Positions 28,141-36,539 of a DNA stretch of 64,000 bases are shown here, piece after piece (the first letter of the stretch is position 1; each line of letters opens with the position of its first letter). Source of the DNA: Aulosira sp. FACHB-615 (GTDB lineage: Bacteria > Cyanobacteriota > Cyanobacteriia > Cyanobacteriales > Nostocaceae); contig NZ_JACJSE010000003.1 of the NCBI RefSeq assembly GCF_014698045.1, positions 248,001 through 312,000 of the forward strand, in the 5' to 3' direction. A model generated the notes under the pieces. It was given only the letters and a program-made list of their open reading frames with translations. It was not told the DNA's origin and ran no database searches. The position numbers and the translations under genes were made by a program.

Positions 28141-28593
28141 ATGAATAACTTAATAGGTGGTATTATTCCTCAACAGCCACCAGTTGAGCCGGTATCTGAT
28201 GCTCATGTTCTTAAGTCGCGTTTGGAATGGGGCGAACCAGCTTTGACAATTTTAGATGTGCGCGATCGCCAGACCTACAACGAAGGTCACATCATGGGAG
28301 CCATGCCTATGCCCATTGATGAACTAGCAGAGCGAGCTGTACCATCTTTAGACAAAAGCCGTGATATCTATATTTACGGTGGTAATGATCAAGAATCTGC
28401 CCAAGCTGCACAAGTTCTGCGTTCTGCTGGTTTTGTGCATGTTTCTCAACTGAAGGGTGGTTTAGCTGCCTGGAAGGCGATCGGCGGCTCAACAGAAGGT
28501 ATTGCGGAATCTAGAACTCCCGCAGGTGCAGATGACTATAATGTTGTCTCTCGGCTGAAAAACCACGCCGAAAATCAGCAAAAAGAAGTCTAG
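28141..28593 (+). CDS. Rhodanese-like protein lacking the active-site Cys
   Basis: A 150-residue single rhodanese domain: ILDVRDRQTYNEGHIMGA in the first half and LKGGLAAWKAIGG in the second are family marks. The catalytic loop, normally starting YC after the fourth strand, reads IYIYGGNDQESAQAA, so the sulfur-accepting Cys is replaced by Gly. Thiosulfate sulfurtransferase activity is therefore unlikely; a binding or regulatory role is more probable. The protein has no signal peptide and contains no Cys. A 9-bp hairpin (AAGAGCAAT with ATTGCTCTT) lies 24-62 bp before the start. Confidence 0.85.
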   Translation: MNNLIGGIIPQQPPVEPVSDAHVLKSRLEWGEPALTILDVRDRQTYNEGHIMGAMPMPIDELAERAVPSLDKSRDIYIYGGNDQESAQAAQVLRSAGFVHVSQLKGGLAAWKAIGGSTEGIAESRTPAGADDYNVVSRLKNHAENQQKEV

Positions 28594-28607
28594 ATTTTGG
28601 TCAAATA

Positions 28608-28875
28608 GCACCAAGCCCTAACGAATAGAATTCGTGGCTATACAAACAAAGTCCGCCTACGCGGACTAACGCTAAATCTGGGGTTTGAAACCCGCGTAGC
28701 CCGCATTTCTCACAAGCTTCAGGCGTTTGATGGGGCAGAGGGGCAGAGGTGCGGAGGGGCAGGGGAGAGAGTACCTCATTCTCCCCTGCTCCCCTGCACA
28801 GGCTTTGAAAGGTGTAGTGAGAAACCTGCGTAGGTGGGTTTTGTTCGTGTAGCTGCGACTTCAGTCGCTTGGTGC
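28608..28875. repeat. MITE-like element with GCACCAAGC ends
   Basis: The 268-bp noncoding block is bounded by GCACCAAGC (28608-28616) and its inverse GCTTGGTGC (28867-28875). The left part matches the repeat after lysS in inverted orientation, including the AGTCCGC hairpin. The inner parts AACCCGCGTAG and CTGCGTAGGTGGGTT are also roughly inverted. A separate foldback is nested at 28735-28800. Confidence 0.65.
28735..28800. repeat. GGGGCAGAGG foldback repeat, copy 1
   Basis: GGGGCAGAGG modules, then GAGAGAGTACCTCATTC, then CTCCCCTGCTCCCCTGC. The ends are complementary. A second copy of the same plan lies at 50020-50085. Confidence 0.75.
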
Positions 28876-28924
28876 AAGAGGTGAATATAGGAGAATGCTT
28901 TGACTCTTGACTATTGACTTTCAA

Positions 28925-29554
28925 TCAATGTTCAAATAAATCTTTGAACTGTAATAAATCTAATGCAACAATTGTTGGTAAGACTTGAAAGCATTCTTGT
29001 GCGAGTTGCCAACGTTCTTCTCGTTTGAGCATTTCACTCAGCTTGTGTTGGACACTAATTAAATAACGCACATCATTAGCAGCATAGCTTAATTGCGCTT
29101 CTGTTAAATTAGCAGCATTACCCCAGTCAGAACTCTGGGCGCTTTTATCAAGTTCTACTTGTTCTAATTCTTGTACTACCTCTTTAAGTCCGTGACGGTT
29201 GGTATAAGTCCGGGCTAATTTACTGGCGATTTTGGTACAAAAAACAGGCTGGACGAAAATTCCTAAGTTGTGGCGTAAAGTAGCAACATCAAACCGCGCA
29301 AAGTGAAATATCTTTAGTATATTTTTGGCTTCGAGAAGCTGTTTTAAATTGGGAGATTCTGTTTGTCCTCTGGCGATGCGGATGGCTGTGACTTTACCTT
29401 CCGGGTTGCACAACTGCACAAGACACAAGCGATCGCGCTGTGGTAATAATCCCATAGTTTCCGTATCAACTGCGATCGCCTCGGCTTTTAAGTACTCACT
29501 GAGGGTAGAGTCATTAATGTCGCGATCGCAAACCTGAAAATCTGGTAATGTCAT
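28925..29554 (-). CDS. RNase D-like 3'-5' exonuclease
   Basis: A 209-residue DEDDy exonuclease domain without the HRDC domains of full RNase D (about 370 residues). Active-site motifs: AVDTETMGL (Asp and Glu of ExoI), IFHFARFDVATL (ExoII) and LSYAANDVRYL (Tyr and Asp of ExoIII). It should trim RNA 3' ends in the cytoplasm. This short form is common in cyanobacteria. It stands alone, 75 bp upstream of the CAP gene in the direction of transcription reversed, with repeat DNA downstream. Confidence 0.9.
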   Translation of the reverse strand: MTLPDFQVCDRDINDSTLSEYLKAEAIAVDTETMGLLPQRDRLCLVQLCNPEGKVTAIRIARGQTESPNLKQLLEAKNILKIFHFARFDVATLRHNLGIFVQPVFCTKIASKLARTYTNRHGLKEVVQELEQVELDKSAQSSDWGNAANLTEAQLSYAANDVRYLISVQHKLSEMLKREERWQLAQECFQVLPTIVALDLLQFKDLFEH

Positions 29555-29629
29555 AAATTACTCAACCATAAATGCAGTGTCTTCCACAAAAGAATACCCT
29601 TAGACACTACATAATTTCAGCAAGTCAAT

Positions 29630-30166
29630 TTATCTAGTCAGTAAGAAAATTTGCGTTAAGTAGACTTCACCTTGCTGATTAGTCGCCACACCAACACCAG
29701 TTAAGTTGTAATTTCCCTTGATATTCTTCAAATGTCCCGGACTTTCTAGCCACCCAATTACAGCTTGAGAGGCAGGATTACTATATCCTTGGTTGACTGC
29801 CACATTTTCGCCTGCACTATTAAAGCGAATTGTAGTCGCCATAACACGCTTTTCAAATCCGTTATGACTGAAGGGAACTTTCCCTTTAGCCATATTTTGA
29901 CTGTGAATCCTGGCTTGTCGAGAGATATTGGCATTCAAAGTTAACTTTGGCAGTTTTTTAGAAGCTCGATAGCGGTTGATTTGTTCAAAAACTGATTTTT
30001 CTAATGCAGTGGTGTTAAAGGTAGTAGTGGATGAGGCTAGTTGACTAGAAGCAATGGGATGAGTTGTGCTGTTGGTAGATGAGTGGCTTGGTATCGGAGT
30101 AGTGATAAATCCACTAGCAAGGACAAGCGTACTTAAAGCGATGCCAAAAGCAGGTTGTCGTAACAT
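29630..30166 (-). CDS. Secreted CAP-domain protein
   Basis: A 178-residue protein with an N-terminal signal (AFGIALSTLVLASGFI) and a Ser/Thr-rich spacer to about residue 55. A CAP/SCP domain follows: VFEQINRYRASKKLP, QARIHSQNMAKGKVPFSH, RFNSAGENVA, WLESPGHLKNI. The conserved His and Glu residues of the CAP cavity are present. Bacterial CAP proteins are extracytoplasmic with poorly known roles. Just 75 bp separates it from the RNase D-like gene downstream, so the two may share a transcript. Confidence 0.9.
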   Translation of the reverse strand: MLRQPAFGIALSTLVLASGFITTPIPSHSSTNSTTHPIASSQLASSTTTFNTTALEKSVFEQINRYRASKKLPKLTLNANISRQARIHSQNMAKGKVPFSHNGFEKRVMATTIRFNSAGENVAVNQGYSNPASQAVIGWLESPGHLKNIKGNYNLTGVGVATNQQGEVYLTQIFLLTR

Positions 30167-30382
30167 GGAGAATTACAAAGTATAGATGATTAAGACCTAT
30201 ACTCTACCTTCGACTTCCTTGAATCTGTAACAGGATATTATTAAAAATTGCTCAATCTGGGAAAGAGGGGTTAGGGATTAGTACAACAATTTTTTAACTA
30301 TTTGATGGACTGTCTCGGTCAAATCGTGCATTTCGCCATGACCTTTTGTGGCGATCGCAATTTGTTCTTGATAAACCATAAA

Positions 30383-30919
30383 TTATGCCAATCTCAAATG
30401 AGAACACTTAGCGAGAAATGTTGCTGCTTTGTTTTCAGCATCTGGGTTGTGAATATGGGCTGGTGTTGGTCGAATAATTCCAGAAAACAGGTCATCTAGT
30501 CCGTAAGGTGTCAAAAACTCCCATTCACCTTGGCTATTTAACCTGACACCAACAGCAGTGGCAGTATGTAACCAATCTTGTATACCATCTTCAGTACTAG
30601 TGTAAGTACGCCTACCAGCCCGCCACAGGGCAAAACTAGCCTGATTTTTGACATCGAACTTATAGTTAGGGAATTTTTCTGTGAGAATGGTTTTAGCCGC
30701 TAATTCCTGAGAGCGATCGCCATCTGCATCAAAAAAGGCAATATCAAAGTCATTGATGACTAAGGCGCAGTCTTCGCCAAATATTGACCGCCAAACGCTG
30801 TTACGGACTGCACCTCCAGCTAACCACCAGTTAGGTAAGTTGACTTGGGCGATCGCTGGTAATACCGTTGCGATCGCTGTGTCAGTTAAAATTGCTTGTA
30901 AACGAGCATTCGTATTCAT
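30383..30919 (-). CDS. Nucleotidyltransferase family protein (COG3575-type)
   Basis: A 178-residue protein with a minimal nucleotidyltransferase motif: WWLAGGAVRNSVW resembles the GG-x-S/R step of pol-beta-type transferases, and NDFDIAFFDAD gives the DxD metal pair. The C-terminal part (LNSQGEWEFLTPYGLDDLF, then GIIRPTPAH) matches a family of uncharacterised bacterial nucleotidyltransferases. The acceptor is unknown. I chose ATG 30919 rather than a TTG 6 bp upstream. No operon partner. Confidence 0.8.
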   Translation of the reverse strand: MNTNARLQAILTDTAIATVLPAIAQVNLPNWWLAGGAVRNSVWRSIFGEDCALVINDFDIAFFDADGDRSQELAAKTILTEKFPNYKFDVKNQASFALWRAGRRTYTSTEDGIQDWLHTATAVGVRLNSQGEWEFLTPYGLDDLFSGIIRPTPAHIHNPDAENKAATFLAKCSHLRLA

Positions 30920-30925
30920 CGGCAA

Positions 30926-31964
30926 CTTAAAGAATTCTTCGCTTGAATGTGAAGATATTATGAGTTATCTTCGACACCAAGAAAACTTTGATCGAGATTT
31001 TTTGAGAATTTTCATAATTCCCCAACTAAACCTACTGTTATTTGCGGAAAAGTAATGTTTACTTCAGTAGTTTACTGGGTGAAATTCAAACCCTATATTG
31101 CTTATTCACCGTACATTTCCCGATTACAACTGTGCTAGGCATCAGTGTAGGCTTGAGTTGCCAAACCCAGCTAATTGGCTGGTTAGTTCCATTCTCTGCC
31201 TATTGTTTATTCTTTTTATGTAAAAAAAATATTCCCGATTGTGCTAGACTTGACAAAATTACTGATAAATTACAGTTCTTTCACAAAAACGTGCCAATGC
31301 TCCAGATCAACCTCAAGAAAATTGCGGGTAATCACGTAGAGCAAAGCTCATCTACTGCTAATTATCACCAGTATTGTAAGCGATCGCTCGTTGATGAAAA
31401 AGCTCTAAAATTACGTTTCAGTCCTAAGCATAATCACAGATTAACGCTACAGTGGTTATCTGCCTGTAGGAATACAAGCTGAGGCGATCGCTGTGTAAAA
31501 AATATCCCTGATTTCAGCAAACAACATCTACCATCGTGATTGACAACTGTTGCACAATTACACTAGCTTTCTATTTCAGTACACATTGTGAGTTACACAG
31601 TGCAATCAATAGAGTATCAATCATAAATTGTTTCACTGTCTAGCATTTATCCAGGCACAAATATCACGTTTAAGTAAATTTTTTAGGAGTAAAAAGTTTT
31701 GATGAAATCAATTAATTCGGCAATAAATAAACTTAAAGAAGAAAATTTTCTCTCAAAACAAAAACTTAAAAAAAAGTAAAGAGTTCAGGCATTTACTCAA
31801 TGTTAAGACGTGGTTAACTTGTTCTTAATAATTAATAAGAGCCTGAATACATATCATGATTTTGGTACATAATTTTTATTATATGAATCATCATTTGTGA
31901 TAAATTAACATGGTTTTCCCACAACAACAACTAACTTTTTTTAAACAACTAAGGAAACTCACAA
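30926..31964. other. 1-kb gap before the secretion operon
   Basis: It contains a weak frame (31042-31482) without recognisable family or ribosome site, HIP1 sites near 31380 and 31484, and AT-rich DNA from 31490. A 25-codon frame at 31702-31779 has AGGAG 12 nt upstream. The operon promoter should lie in the last 400 bp. Confidence 0.5.
31702..31779 (+). CDS. Possible 25-residue leader ORF
   Basis: ATG to TAA encodes a Lys-rich peptide (MKSINSAINKLKEENF, then ending KKK). AGGAG lies 12 nt upstream, longer than ideal spacing. It sits 185 bp before the pilin-like gene. It may be chance; there is no homologue known to me. Confidence 0.15.
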   Translation: MKSINSAINKLKEENFLSKQKLKKK

Positions 31965-32576
31965 ATGTTTAGACAGGGTTATCGAGCAGACAACATCCGT
32001 AAAATTAACAAGCAGCACGCTGGACAGAAATTGCCTAATTTCAAAGAAAACTTGGAATTTTGGCGGATGACTTTTTTAGAGTCAGTGCCATTTTTGCTGG
32101 CTTGCACTGTATTTTTGAGTGTGATCAGCTTACACAGCCCAGTACTGCTTTTTTGTTTATTAATTGGTAGTTTAATTGTTATATCGATACAACAAATTGG
32201 GCAATTAGTCAACTTACCAAATCGGTGGCGGATTGCCTTACAAATATTGGCACCAATCGTAATTTTAAGCTTATTTTGGTTAGATTACTTGGCTGCCCCA
32301 GCCCAGGCCCAATTTTTTGGTAAAGCCGAAAGATTTTTCAAAACTAATCTGACACAAGGTGCTAATACCAATACTGCTGGTACAGAAACAGCCGTTAGTT
32401 TAATATTCAATGTTCTGAGAGGAATTTATCTGCTTTATATTGCAGTTTCGTTAATTGGGGTAATTAATGCCGTACGGAAAGATGAAGACTGGCAAAGTAT
32501 TGCGAGAACCCCATTATTAGTTGTTTTGGCTGTCACAATTGCCGATGTCATGACAGGCTTCGTGATTGGTAATTAA
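31965..32576 (+). CDS. VirB2/TrbC-like pilin candidate
   Basis: A 203-residue membrane protein. Two hydrophobic helices come first (SVPFLLACTVFLSVISL and LLFCLLIGSLIVISI), then a third ending LAAPAQAQFFG, which looks like a signal-peptidase site. After it come about 85 residues with two helices (LIFNVLRGIYLLYIAVSLI and PLLVVLAVTIADVMTGFVI). The last part has the size and two-helix plan of VirB2/TrbC pilins, which form the type IV secretion pilus. The 115-residue N-terminal part is longer than a normal pilin signal. AAGGAAA precedes the ATG. It is the first gene of a nine-gene rightward set; the next gene starts 4 bp after its stop. Assignment rests on topology and position, not on sequence identity. 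Confidence 0.6.
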   Translation: MFRQGYRADNIRKINKQHAGQKLPNFKENLEFWRMTFLESVPFLLACTVFLSVISLHSPVLLFCLLIGSLIVISIQQIGQLVNLPNRWRIALQILAPIVILSLFWLDYLAAPAQAQFFGKAERFFKTNLTQGANTNTAGTETAVSLIFNVLRGIYLLYIAVSLIGVINAVRKDEDWQSIARTPLLVVLAVTIADVMTGFVIGN

Positions 32577-32580
32577 TGGT

Positions 32581-32958
32581 ATGTCTGAAGAACGAGAACA
32601 AGATTTTCGACCAGTAAATCAGATTTTAGGCGCACAACCATCGTTAGGGCCAATTCCTGCCGATCAAATTTTTCCTTGGTTAGTAATTGCCCTAACGGCA
32701 TACTTTATTATTAATGGCGTTTTTGGTGGCTTGTTCACCGATGAATTTCAAAAATGGTTGTGGACATTTTTAATTGCTGGTTGGGGAATCGCTACTTGGT
32801 GGATATTATCTGGTGGTAGGAGTTGGCGTTTTTTAAGCAAATTTATCGGAGTTCCCACTTGGACTAGAGGCTTTGCTCGTTATCAAAGCTTGCTGGAAAT
32901 TAATCATGAAGCAAAAAATCGGAAAAAAGAGCATCGGCACCCCAGGAAACGAAAGTAG
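32581..32958 (+). CDS. VirB3-like small membrane protein
   Basis: A 125-residue protein with two close membrane helices (FPWLVIALTAYFIINGVF and WLWTFLIAGWGIATWWIL) and a basic C-terminus (KNRKKEHRHPRKRK). Size, topology and position between a pilin-like gene and a VirB4-like ATPase fit VirB3, an inner-membrane partner of VirB4. There is no distinctive VirB3 sequence motif, so this is inference from context. I chose the ATG at 32581; the in-frame TTG at 32566 would overlap the previous gene. Its 3' end overlaps the ATPase gene by 53 bp. Confidence 0.5.
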   Translation: MSEEREQDFRPVNQILGAQPSLGPIPADQIFPWLVIALTAYFIINGVFGGLFTDEFQKWLWTFLIAGWGIATWWILSGGRSWRFLSKFIGVPTWTRGFARYQSLLEINHEAKNRKKEHRHPRKRK

Positions 32959-35653
32959 ATTAACGCCATTTGAAGACGCTTTACACCTAGCAACAATGCT
33001 CCGTATTGCAGTGGATGGACGTGATCTTGGCGCTTATATTTTGGCGAAAGGCACGCAAAGAGATAGATTTTGCTTTGTCTTTGGCTTTGAATGTAAAGGC
33101 ATCCATACCACTTTAAGAAGTGAACAGATAAATACTATATTTAATAATATTGAATCTGGGCTGAAAGATATCCCTGAAGGGGAAAGAATGACCTTACATA
33201 TAGGGTCTTTTAGTTCCGACAAACAGCGTCAACAAGAACTAGCAGATTTAATTAAAAGCACGCCGTCGAATGACATTAAATATTTAATTATGGCAGAAAG
33301 AGCCAGAATTAGAGAACTGACTAACGCTGGCATTCGCAAACCAAAATTTTTACGGATTTATGTTACTTATACCGTAGAACAAAATTCTACTAATGCTGAT
33401 GATTGGATTGAAAAACTCTTGGCTAGAGCAGAATCTTGGTGGCTGAAATTTAAAGGCGAACTTGAAGAAATTGAGAATCAACGCCTTGAAACTGTAATTA
33501 CTGAGGCTTATAAACAAGGTTTTTGCCGTTGGGAACAGTTGTTATCTAACAAAATGGGGTTAGATATTAAACCTTTAAATGCAGAAGAACTTTGGGAAGA
33601 AGTTTGGCTGAGATTTAACGATACAACCCCCATAGAAATTCCGCAATTACTCACCTTAGATGAAACCGGATTACACGAACAAGTTAACTCTGATTTATCT
33701 AGTAGTAAATTATTGGTCGAGAATGTCCACAGTACAACTTTACTGATGGAATCAAGTGTGCCTCGTGCCGATCGCCGTTGGGTATATATCAACAATCACT
33801 ACGTCGGTGCGATGACTTTTTTAGAGAAACCCGGTGGTTGGCCGAATAAATTTTCCCAACTGCGATACTTATGGGAATTATTGGCGAGGGAAAGTGTCGT
33901 TGATACCGAAATCTTTTGCCAATTAACCGCCGCCAATCCCGCCATAGTTAAGACTACATTACAACGAGTGCTGAAACAATCCAATGTCTCAGCACTTTTG
34001 GCACAGGAAAAAAGTAAAACCATTGATGTCAACGCCCAATTAAAATTAAAAAAATCGGTAGCAGCCCAAGAACAATTGTATGAAGGAGCCGTACCGATTC
34101 ATACAGGAATTGCTATTTTTGTCCATCGTCCCAACCAAGTCAAATTAGATGAAGCCATCAGATATATTGAAAACTGTTTTCAACGTCCAGCGCAGGTAAT
34201 TCGAGAAACCGAATATGCTTGGAAAGTTTGGTTACAATCTCTGCCAATTGTTTGGGAAGGTTTGTTAGTTAAACCCTTTAACCGCCGACAGTTGTATTTA
34301 ACCAGTGAAGTGCCTGGATTGATGCCGTTAGTAATGACTAAAGCCGGCGATAAATATGGCTTTGAGTTGATTGCTGAAGAAGGTGGGACACCCATACATT
34401 TAGATATGTTTCACCAACACAAAAACTTGGCGTTGTTTGCTACTACCCGCGCCGGAAAATCTGTGTTGGTATCGGGAATTTTAACTCAGGCTTTAGCTCA
34501 TAATATTCCCGTCGTGGCTCTAGATTTCCCCAAACCAGATGGGTCATCGACCTTTACTGACTATACCGAGTTTATGGAAGGGAATGGGGCGTACTTTGAT
34601 ATTTCCAAACAATCGAATAACTTATTTGAACAACCAGATTTGCGATCGCTCTCTGCGGAAGAACAACGCGATCGCCTCCTGGATTATGTCGCCTTTCTCG
34701 AATCAGCCTTAATGACAATGGTCTTAGGCTCATCTACCGAAAATCAACTCCTCTCCCAAACTGTACGTTCTCTCCTCAACCTCGCATTGGGAGCCTTTTT
34801 TGCTGATGAAGGTATTCAAGAAAGATATCGCCTCGCTATTAACGGTGGATTTGGCAGCCCAGAATGGCAAAAAACCCCAACTTTACAAGATTTTCTTTAT
34901 TTCTGTTCACCAGAACATCTCCGTCTCGATTCTGTGAGTGGTCGAGTTGAAGATGCACTCAGTCAAATTCAACTGCGCTTGCGATTTTGGTTATCCAGTC
35001 GGGTGGGACAAGCGATTTCTTCACCGTCCAGCTTTCCCACCGATGCTCAATTATTGGTTTTTGCCCTGCGAAACCTTGCTGACAACGAAGATGCAGCCGT
35101 CCTTTCCCTAAGCGCCTATTCCGCCGCCTTGCGCCGCGCCTTAAGCAGTCCAGCTTCTATCTTCTTTATTGATGAAGCGCCAATTTTGTTTGAATTTGAC
35201 CAAATTGCCGACTTAGTTGGCAGAATTTGTGCCAACGGTGCCAAGGCGGGTATTCGCGTTATCTTATCAGCCCAAGACCCCGATACCATTGCTAAATCGA
35301 AAGCCTCATCCAAAATTCTGCAAAACTTATCCACCAGACTCATCGGCCGGATTCAACCAGTCGCAGTTGATAGTTTCATCAGTATTTTGAAATATCCCCG
35401 CGATATTATTGCCCGTAATGCTTCTGAAAGCTTTTTCCCGCGCAAAGAAGGAGTTTATAGCCAATGGTTATTAGATGATAACGGCATTTATACATTTTGC
35501 CGCTACTATCCAGGTTACGAACAATTAGCGGTAGTTGCCAATAACCCCAATGAGCAAACTGCCCGCAAAAAAGCCATGCAACAACATAGTGATAAATACG
35601 AAGCAGTTTCTATTTTTGCCCGTCAATTATTAGCCTCTCTGCGCGGAGGATAA
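32906..35653 (+). CDS. VirB4/TraC-like secretion ATPase
   Basis: A 915-residue protein of the HerA/VirB4 ATPase group that powers assembly and transport in type IV secretion systems at the inner membrane. The N-terminal half is divergent. The P-loop is LFATTRAGKSVLVSG near residue 510, with Ala in place of the first Gly of GxxxxGKS. Walker B is SIFFIDEAPILFEF near 755, followed by RVILSAQDPDTIAKS and ILQNLSTRLIGRI, both typical of VirB4/TraC. I chose ATG 32906 over the TTG at 32873; overlap with the previous gene implies coupling. Confidence 0.82.
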   Translation: MKQKIGKKSIGTPGNESRLTPFEDALHLATMLRIAVDGRDLGAYILAKGTQRDRFCFVFGFECKGIHTTLRSEQINTIFNNIESGLKDIPEGERMTLHIGSFSSDKQRQQELADLIKSTPSNDIKYLIMAERARIRELTNAGIRKPKFLRIYVTYTVEQNSTNADDWIEKLLARAESWWLKFKGELEEIENQRLETVITEAYKQGFCRWEQLLSNKMGLDIKPLNAEELWEEVWLRFNDTTPIEIPQLLTLDETGLHEQVNSDLSSSKLLVENVHSTTLLMESSVPRADRRWVYINNHYVGAMTFLEKPGGWPNKFSQLRYLWELLARESVVDTEIFCQLTAANPAIVKTTLQRVLKQSNVSALLAQEKSKTIDVNAQLKLKKSVAAQEQLYEGAVPIHTGIAIFVHRPNQVKLDEAIRYIENCFQRPAQVIRETEYAWKVWLQSLPIVWEGLLVKPFNRRQLYLTSEVPGLMPLVMTKAGDKYGFELIAEEGGTPIHLDMFHQHKNLALFATTRAGKSVLVSGILTQALAHNIPVVALDFPKPDGSSTFTDYTEFMEGNGAYFDISKQSNNLFEQPDLRSLSAEEQRDRLLDYVAFLESALMTMVLGSSTENQLLSQTVRSLLNLALGAFFADEGIQERYRLAINGGFGSPEWQKTPTLQDFLYFCSPEHLRLDSVSGRVEDALSQIQLRLRFWLSSRVGQAISSPSSFPTDAQLLVFALRNLADNEDAAVLSLSAYSAALRRALSSPASIFFIDEAPILFEFDQIADLVGRICANGAKAGIRVILSAQDPDTIAKSKASSKILQNLSTRLIGRIQPVAVDSFISILKYPRDIIARNASESFFPRKEGVYSQWLLDDNGIYTFCRYYPGYEQLAVVANNPNEQTARKKAMQQHSDKYEAVSIFARQLLASLRGG

Positions 35654-35689
35654 CATTCTAGTTTCGTAATCTGAAATCATTTGTAAGAA

Positions 35690-35730
35690 ACTACAAATGA
35701 CAAATGACAATTAACAAATGACAATTGAAA
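35690..35730. repeat. AAATGAC heptamer tract
   Basis: Repeats of AAATGACA/ACAATTAAC directly before the VirB5-like start; a known kind of cyanobacterial heptamer. It splits the otherwise tightly packed operon. Confidence 0.7.
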
Positions 35731-35733
35731 CTT

Positions 35734-36510
35734 ATGCGGAAAACAACTTTATTCACATTATTCTTTTCTAGCTTATTAATTTTACCAGCAATGGCACAAC
35801 TCGGCAAAGTTTGGACTGATTTTCAATATTATTCGGTAGATTTACAAAACTATCTCAGAAGTAATGTCAATGAAACTTTTAGACCACTAGATATTAGAAC
35901 TCAAGGTGCGCTGAGTAATTATAGTGGTGAATTGAATTTACCTGATCCAGTTTCAGCAGGTAAACAAGTACGCAGCGATATTATTATCAACTCCATCTCA
36001 GGAAGATATGAAAATAATTCCGCAGTCAATGGCGCAGGCGTGAGTAATGAAGTTAATCGCGTAGTTACTCGCGGGGCTGTAGTTGGGGTGCTGGGTAGAG
36101 AAGGACAAGTACGCCTAAAAACTAAATTAGAAGATACAGAAAGAAGTATTGAAACTATTGCCCAGACTATTGAAGATGCTGATAGTTTTCTGGATGATTT
36201 GAAAGACCAGGTATGTAAGATAACAGGTTCAGCCGGCGCTGTAAATGTTGCCAATCAAAGCTTGTGTCAATCGAGTATCCAACAAGATACAACTGTTAAA
36301 ATTCTCCAAGAACAAGCAAAAATTAACGCGGAAAATCTTGCTCAAACCATCCAAACAAATCAGTCAATACAATACACTAATTTAAATTTAGCGAATATTT
36401 CTCAGCAAGTTGAAGAAGCCAACCGCGCTCGGCGAGTTGATTCAGCGACAGAAGCAGCAAGACTTTTAAGAACTGCTTCACAAACAGATTTATTTGGACG
36501 CGAACCATAA
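35734..36510 (+). CDS. VirB5-like secreted helical protein
   Basis: A protein of about 258 residues with a cleavable signal (MRKTTLFTLFFSSLLILPAM, then AQ). The mature protein is mostly helical: a long coiled-coil-like stretch around TERSIETIAQTIEDADSFL, then another through INAENLAQTIQTNQSIQ. VirB5 and its relatives are periplasmic helical proteins at the pilus tip, and the gene lies in the VirB5 position between VirB4-like and VirB6-like genes. There is little sequence identity to rely on, so the call is inference. The ATG at 35734 is preferred to a TTG 9 bp upstream in repeat DNA. Confidence 0.6.
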   Translation: MRKTTLFTLFFSSLLILPAMAQLGKVWTDFQYYSVDLQNYLRSNVNETFRPLDIRTQGALSNYSGELNLPDPVSAGKQVRSDIIINSISGRYENNSAVNGAGVSNEVNRVVTRGAVVGVLGREGQVRLKTKLEDTERSIETIAQTIEDADSFLDDLKDQVCKITGSAGAVNVANQSLCQSSIQQDTTVKILQEQAKINAENLAQTIQTNQSIQYTNLNLANISQQVEEANRARRVDSATEAARLLRTASQTDLFGREP

Positions 36511-36539
36511 TCATTCATCATCAAACAATGTGATTTAAA

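Noticed and set aside
31042..31482. 146-codon plus-strand frame before the secretion operon
   Set aside because: No ribosome site, mixed composition, HIP1 sites within and no recognisable family; judged chance.
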